Positions 5,238 to 6,909 of a DNA stretch of 6,909 nucleotides are shown piece by piece. The position numbers and the translations under genes are program-made. Source of the stretch: an uncultured Kangiella sp. (GTDB taxonomy: Bacteria > Pseudomonadota > Gammaproteobacteria > Enterobacterales > DSM-103792); the NCBI GenBank assembly GCA_946481205.1, contig CAMLNB010000189.1, positions 1-6,909 on the forward strand, in the 5' to 3' direction. The notes below the pieces were generated by a model, which did no database searches, was not told where the DNA came from, and saw only the letters and a program-made list of their open reading frames with translations. The stretch's first letter is position 1. Each line of letters opens with the position of its first letter.

Positions 5238-5594
5238 CTACTTGCTCAAGTAGAACACGCCCGGTATCCAGGTTTTCTTGATCTTCAGTGTTTGTTGCAA
5301 GCTGTCCGGCACATCATCCACCAAGCAAAACGTGTGCTTGCCTATGGTCGCGTGACGATCCCGGTTCAGCATGCTGATCGCCGCTTTGTCGCCATTGACG
5401 CGCAGGCCATTGGTGCTGCCGAGATCGCGAATCTGGTAGCCCGCGGCGGTCTGTTCGATCACCGCGTGGTGTTGGCTGACGGTGGCATCATCGATCACCA
5501 CATCGTTGTCAGGATGGCGACCAATGGTCATCTGCTCGGCCAGTTCGTAATGGCACAAAACGGCGCCGTTGAACTGATGCTGGATGTACGGCAT
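5238..5594 (-). CDS. Small FHA-domain protein, copy 2
   Basis: A 118-residue single-domain FHA protein and paralogue of the gene at 3217-2861. By hand alignment about 80 of 118 residues are identical with no gaps. The phosphothreonine-binding residues are the same: G25-R26 in IGRHPDN, S40, H42-H43, and STNGLRVNG at 60-68. Identity is lowest at about residues 71-90 and returns in the tail TLKIKKTWIPGVFY. The start at 5594 is supported by GGAGG (5609-5605) ten bases upstream, an arrangement shared with copy 1. Unlike copy 1 it has no kinase directly behind it: it is followed by a bidirectional terminator and appears monocistronic. It may bind the same phosphorylated partner as copy 1, or compete with it (inference). 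The gene upstream on the same strand, a histidine kinase, ends 211 bp away, so co-transcription is not required. Confidence 0.94.
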   Translation of the reverse strand: MPYIQHQFNGAVLCHYELAEQMTIGRHPDNDVVIDDATVSQHHAVIEQTAAGYQIRDLGSTNGLRVNGDKAAISMLNRDRHATIGKHTFCLVDDVPDSLQQTLKIKKTWIPGVFYLSK

Positions 5595-5604
5595 AACGTG
5601 GCAA

Positions 5605-5609
5605 CCTCC
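5605..5609 (-). promoter_or_regulatory. Shine-Dalgarno site of FHA copy 2
   Basis: GGAGG on the minus strand, ten bases before the ATG at 5594, in the same TCCGGAGGTTG context as copy 1. Confidence 0.75.
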
Positions 5610-5685
5610 GGAAGTGCCGGGGGCGAATGCACCGCTCCCGTCCGTTGTGAGCTCCTTGGCCGCAGTAGGGCAAGGGTAACGTCAT

Positions 5686-5721
5686 GACGGTAGCACGCGT
5701 TTGCACGGCAGTTTGTGAACG
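5686..5721 (-). promoter_or_regulatory. Conserved upstream boxes of FHA copy 2, probable promoter
   Basis: Minus strand: CGTTCACAA (5721-5713), then TGCTACCGTC (5695-5686), with 18 bases between TTCACA and TGCTACCGTC as in copy 1. The spacer bases are largely different, so the boxes appear to be retained by selection. A further shared element lies in the leader: CTCACAACGGACGGG near 5652-5638 here, against TTCACAACGGATGGG near 3281-3267 in copy 1. The TCACAA hexamer is therefore repeated on both sides of the presumed start of transcription. The promoter role is inferred; the sigma class is unclear. Confidence 0.5.
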
Positions 5722-5805
5722 CCTGCGCTTTTGCCACGTCGGCCGCAACGCAGCCACGCTGGGCGTTATGGTACGGCCATCAGTGGTTGGTAGATGTGGA
5801 CGGCA

Positions 5806-6909
5806 TCAGGCGAAGCGCAGTGTGGCTCGGGTGCCGCCGGCTGGCGTTGCGATGATGCTCAGCGCGATGTCGTAGCGTTGGCAAAGCCGGGCCACCAAGG
5901 ACAGGCCAATGCCAAAACCCGTGCTGTGCTCGCCTTTGACCAAAGGTTCGAACAGTCGTGGCTGCAGCGCCGGCGCAATGCCGATGCCGGTGTCGGTGAT
6001 GTTCAGCTGGCTGCTGTCGCCGTCGATCCGGATTTCGCCGGCGGCGGTGTACTGAAACGCATTGCCAATCAAATTGCCGAGCACGATAGCCAGCACCGTG
6101 CGATGGCCACTGACCTGACAATCGGCCGCGACATCGACAACGACCTCGACCGGCTTGCCATCGAGTAGGTGCGCCGCTTGGACCACGCTCGTTTCGATCA
6201 ACGGCAACAGCTGCACCTTGGTTTTTTCTGCGCTCGGCATCTCGCGCGCCAGCGACAGTAGCAGGGTAATGGTCTGCTCCATCTGGCTGCAGGCGAGTTG
6301 AATGCGTTGCAGCGGCTGGCGGGCGCTGTCTGGCAGCGACTGTTGGGCCAGCAGCTGTGCCAGCAATTCGGCGGCCGATTGCACGACCGCAATCGGCGTG
6401 CGCAGCTCGTGGCTGGCATCGCGGGTGAAATGCTGTTCGCGCTGGATGAACGCATCGATGCGTTGCAATGCACTTTCCAAGCTGCGCGCCAGCACGCCGA
6501 TCTCGTTGTTGGGGTAGTGCGCGGCAAAATCCTTCGGCAATTTGCCGGGCTCGGTTGCGGCGATCTGTTGGGCCAGTGTCGACAGCGGCGCCGTTGCGCG
6601 CCGTGCCAGCCAATAACCGATGAGGCTGGTCAGCAGCAGCACTACCAGCGTTGTTTTGGCCAGAAACCACAACAGATCGCTGCGTACCGGTCGCACTTCC
6701 AGATGCTGGCTGACTTCCGCGACCAACAACACGCTGGGCAGCGCTGCTGACAGGGTTTGTTTTTTCAACAGGTGATAGTGACGGCCATCCTCACCGGCGA
6801 ATTCCTGTCGATCCGGTTCTTGCAGATATTGCTGGCGCAAATCGTTCGGCAGTTCGGTTGGGTCAGTGTAGGCGTGGATCAATTCGTTCTTGGGCTGTGC
6901 CAGCTGCCC
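5806..6909 (-). CDS. Sensor histidine kinase, 5' end beyond the window (partial)
   Basis: An inner-membrane two-component sensor kinase lacking its N-terminus; the frame is open to the right edge (368 codons visible). Counting from the codon at 6882: the end of a periplasmic sensor (to about 68), a transmembrane segment (about 70-91, LLWFLAKTTLVVLLLTSLIG), a HAMP linker (about 92-145), the dimerisation/phosphoacceptor domain with SHELRTP (H158, encoded at 6409-6411), and the HATPase domain with the N box GNLIGNAFQYT (269-279), G1 DTGIGIA (297-303) and G2 GFGIGLSLV (322-330). All catalytic boxes are intact. It autophosphorylates on H158 and passes the phosphate to a response regulator, which must be encoded outside the window, typically just upstream. 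The TTG at 6882 is not the start, because coding sequence continues upstream. The signal sensed cannot be told. A sensor with HAMP, it does not look like the PrsK kinase tied to PEP-CTERM genes. Confidence 0.93.
   Translation of the reverse strand, partial: GQLAQPKNELIHAYTDPTELPNDLRQQYLQEPDRQEFAGEDGRHYHLLKKQTLSAALPSVLLVAEVSQHLEVRPVRSDLLWFLAKTTLVVLLLTSLIGYWLARRATAPLSTLAQQIAATEPGKLPKDFAAHYPNNEIGVLARSLESALQRIDAFIQREQHFTRDASHELRTPIAVVQSAAELLAQLLAQQSLPDSARQPLQRIQLACSQMEQTITLLLSLAREMPSAEKTKVQLLPLIETSVVQAAHLLDGKPVEVVVDVAADCQVSGHRTVLAIVLGNLIGNAFQYTAAGEIRIDGDSSQLNITDTGIGIAPALQPRLFEPLVKGEHSTGFGIGLSLVARLCQRYDIALSIIATPAGGTRATLRFA

Noticed and set aside
2774..5687. Plus-strand open frames 2774-3340 and 5202-5687 whose products resemble each other
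   Set aside because: The similarity is a mirror effect: both are antisense to the two paralogous FHA genes, so their translations are alike automatically. The minus-strand frames carry the FHA motifs.
5780..6670. Minus-strand open frame of 296 codons in another frame of the histidine kinase gene
   Set aside because: Ala/Arg-rich shadow typical of GC-rich coding sequence; the neighbouring frame contains all histidine kinase boxes.

Overview
The window looks like a piece of a gammaproteobacterial chromosome. Base composition is GC-rich (high 50s percent, by eye), Shine-Dalgarno sites are of the GGAGG type, and it carries a PEP-CTERM exported protein behind a sigma-54 type promoter, a membrane Ser/Thr kinase with FHA partners, and an orthodox sensor histidine kinase. 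The genus cannot be named from the sequence alone. No tRNA, rRNA, CRISPR, IS element or phage gene was seen.

Layout from right to left, following the minus strand that carries most genes. A sensor histidine kinase enters from beyond the right edge and ends at 5806. A small FHA-domain gene (5594-5238) follows with its own conserved upstream region. A strong bidirectional terminator (5135-5166) separates it from the only plus-strand gene, a PEP-CTERM surface protein (4585-5112), which has a near-perfect -24/-12 promoter at 4492-4507. Diverging from that gene is a secreted polysaccharide deacetylase (4300-3416). The left half is an apparent operon of three genes: a second small FHA gene (3217-2861), an 842-residue membrane-anchored Ser/Thr protein kinase (2848-320), and a third FHA gene (242 to beyond the left edge).

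How the genes fit together. FHA domains bind phosphothreonine, so the left operon reads as a kinase with its phospho-reader proteins. The kinase has a CHASE2-like periplasmic sensor, three more membrane segments, a TPR-like linker and a complete catalytic domain. The small FHA genes at 3217-2861 and 5594-5238 are paralogues of equal length (118 aa, about 80 identical residues by hand alignment). They share not only the protein but also the ribosome binding site and two upstream boxes with identical 18-base spacing at almost the same distance from the start codon, which suggests that both copies answer to the same control. The two genes lying between the paralogues concern the cell surface: an exported deacetylase and an exported PEP-CTERM protein. 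A functional link between them and the kinase-FHA set is only an inference from position.

The most notable points are the duplicated FHA cassette with its conserved upstream boxes, the invariant C-terminal tail of both FHA paralogues, the divergent sensor region of the kinase, and the sigma-54 promoter with adjacent inverted repeats ahead of the PEP-CTERM gene.
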